DNA from: Quillaja saponaria
Taxonomy: Eukaryota > Streptophyta > Magnoliopsida > Fabales > Quillajaceae
Direction: 5' to 3'
DNA: 64,000 bases
NCBI GenBank assembly: GCA_029379385.1
Contig: CM055605.1
Span: 4,995,001-5,059,000, forward strand
In this document: positions 63,980 through 64,000 of the stretch, piece by piece
Numbering within the stretch: position 1 is the stretch's first letter
Layout of the letters: each line of letters opens with the position of its first letter
Made by a program: the position numbers and the translations under genes
The notes under the pieces: generated by a model
Databases searched by the model: none
Told to the model about the DNA's origin: nothing
Seen by the model: only the letters and a program-made list of their open reading frames with translations

Positions 63980-64000
63980 CTGCAAGAAATGGCAAACCAG

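Overview
The window is nuclear DNA from a flowering plant, most likely a eudicot. The genes carry many short AT-rich introns with GT-AG borders, the intergenic DNA is AT-rich, and the encoded proteins are plant families: DGK5-type diacylglycerol kinase, wound-induced DUF3774 peptides, VAP4-type protein, CNGC4, MRE11, class VIII myosin and AGD5. Nothing in the sequence fixes the species. All gene models below were built by hand from reading frames, splice signals and remembered protein families. No search was run.

Layout, left to right. 2191-8199 (+): a 12-exon diacylglycerol kinase of the plant DGK5 type with a SINE in intron 8 and a possible alternative last exon. 9076-9348 and 11411-11632 (+): two intronless wound-induced-type peptides, the first followed by a diverged tandem copy of its own 3' flank. 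12773-16018 (+): a VAP4-type MSP-domain protein in 7 exons. 17020-18265 (-): a two-exon DUF1223 protein. 19463-19887 (+): an LC8-type dynein light chain. 20586-24940 (-): a CNGC4-type cyclic-nucleotide-gated channel. 30838-41216 (-): MRE11 in 21 coding exons, with two adjacent MITE-like DNA transposons in its largest intron. 43312-54652 (-): a class VIII myosin of the ATM2 type in 24 coding exons, one only 14 nt long. 61296-62564 (+): a decayed F-box gene. 63820-63979 (-): the last exon of an AGD5/NEVERSHED-type ArfGAP that runs off the right edge.

The right half matches, from memory, the Arabidopsis chromosome 5 block DUF1223 - CNGC4 - MRE11 - (LHCB3) - ATM2 - AGD5 (about At5g54240 to At5g54310). 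LHCB3 is absent here between MRE11 and the myosin. The genes do not form a functional pathway; the order is inherited collinearity. DGK5 and CNGC4 both have known roles in immune and calcium/lipid signalling. The myosin, the VAP and the ArfGAP act on membranes or cytoskeleton, and MRE11 acts in DNA repair.

The most notable observations are three single-base insertions, two in CNGC4 and one in the myosin motor, each breaking an otherwise intact and conserved reading frame. They are more likely sequence errors than true mutations, but they should be checked. Other points of interest are the possible alternative C-terminal exon of the DGK, a GC-AG intron, the myosin microexon, and transposons with readable target-site duplications. 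I found no operon-like system, CRISPR array, phage or clearly new biological system.
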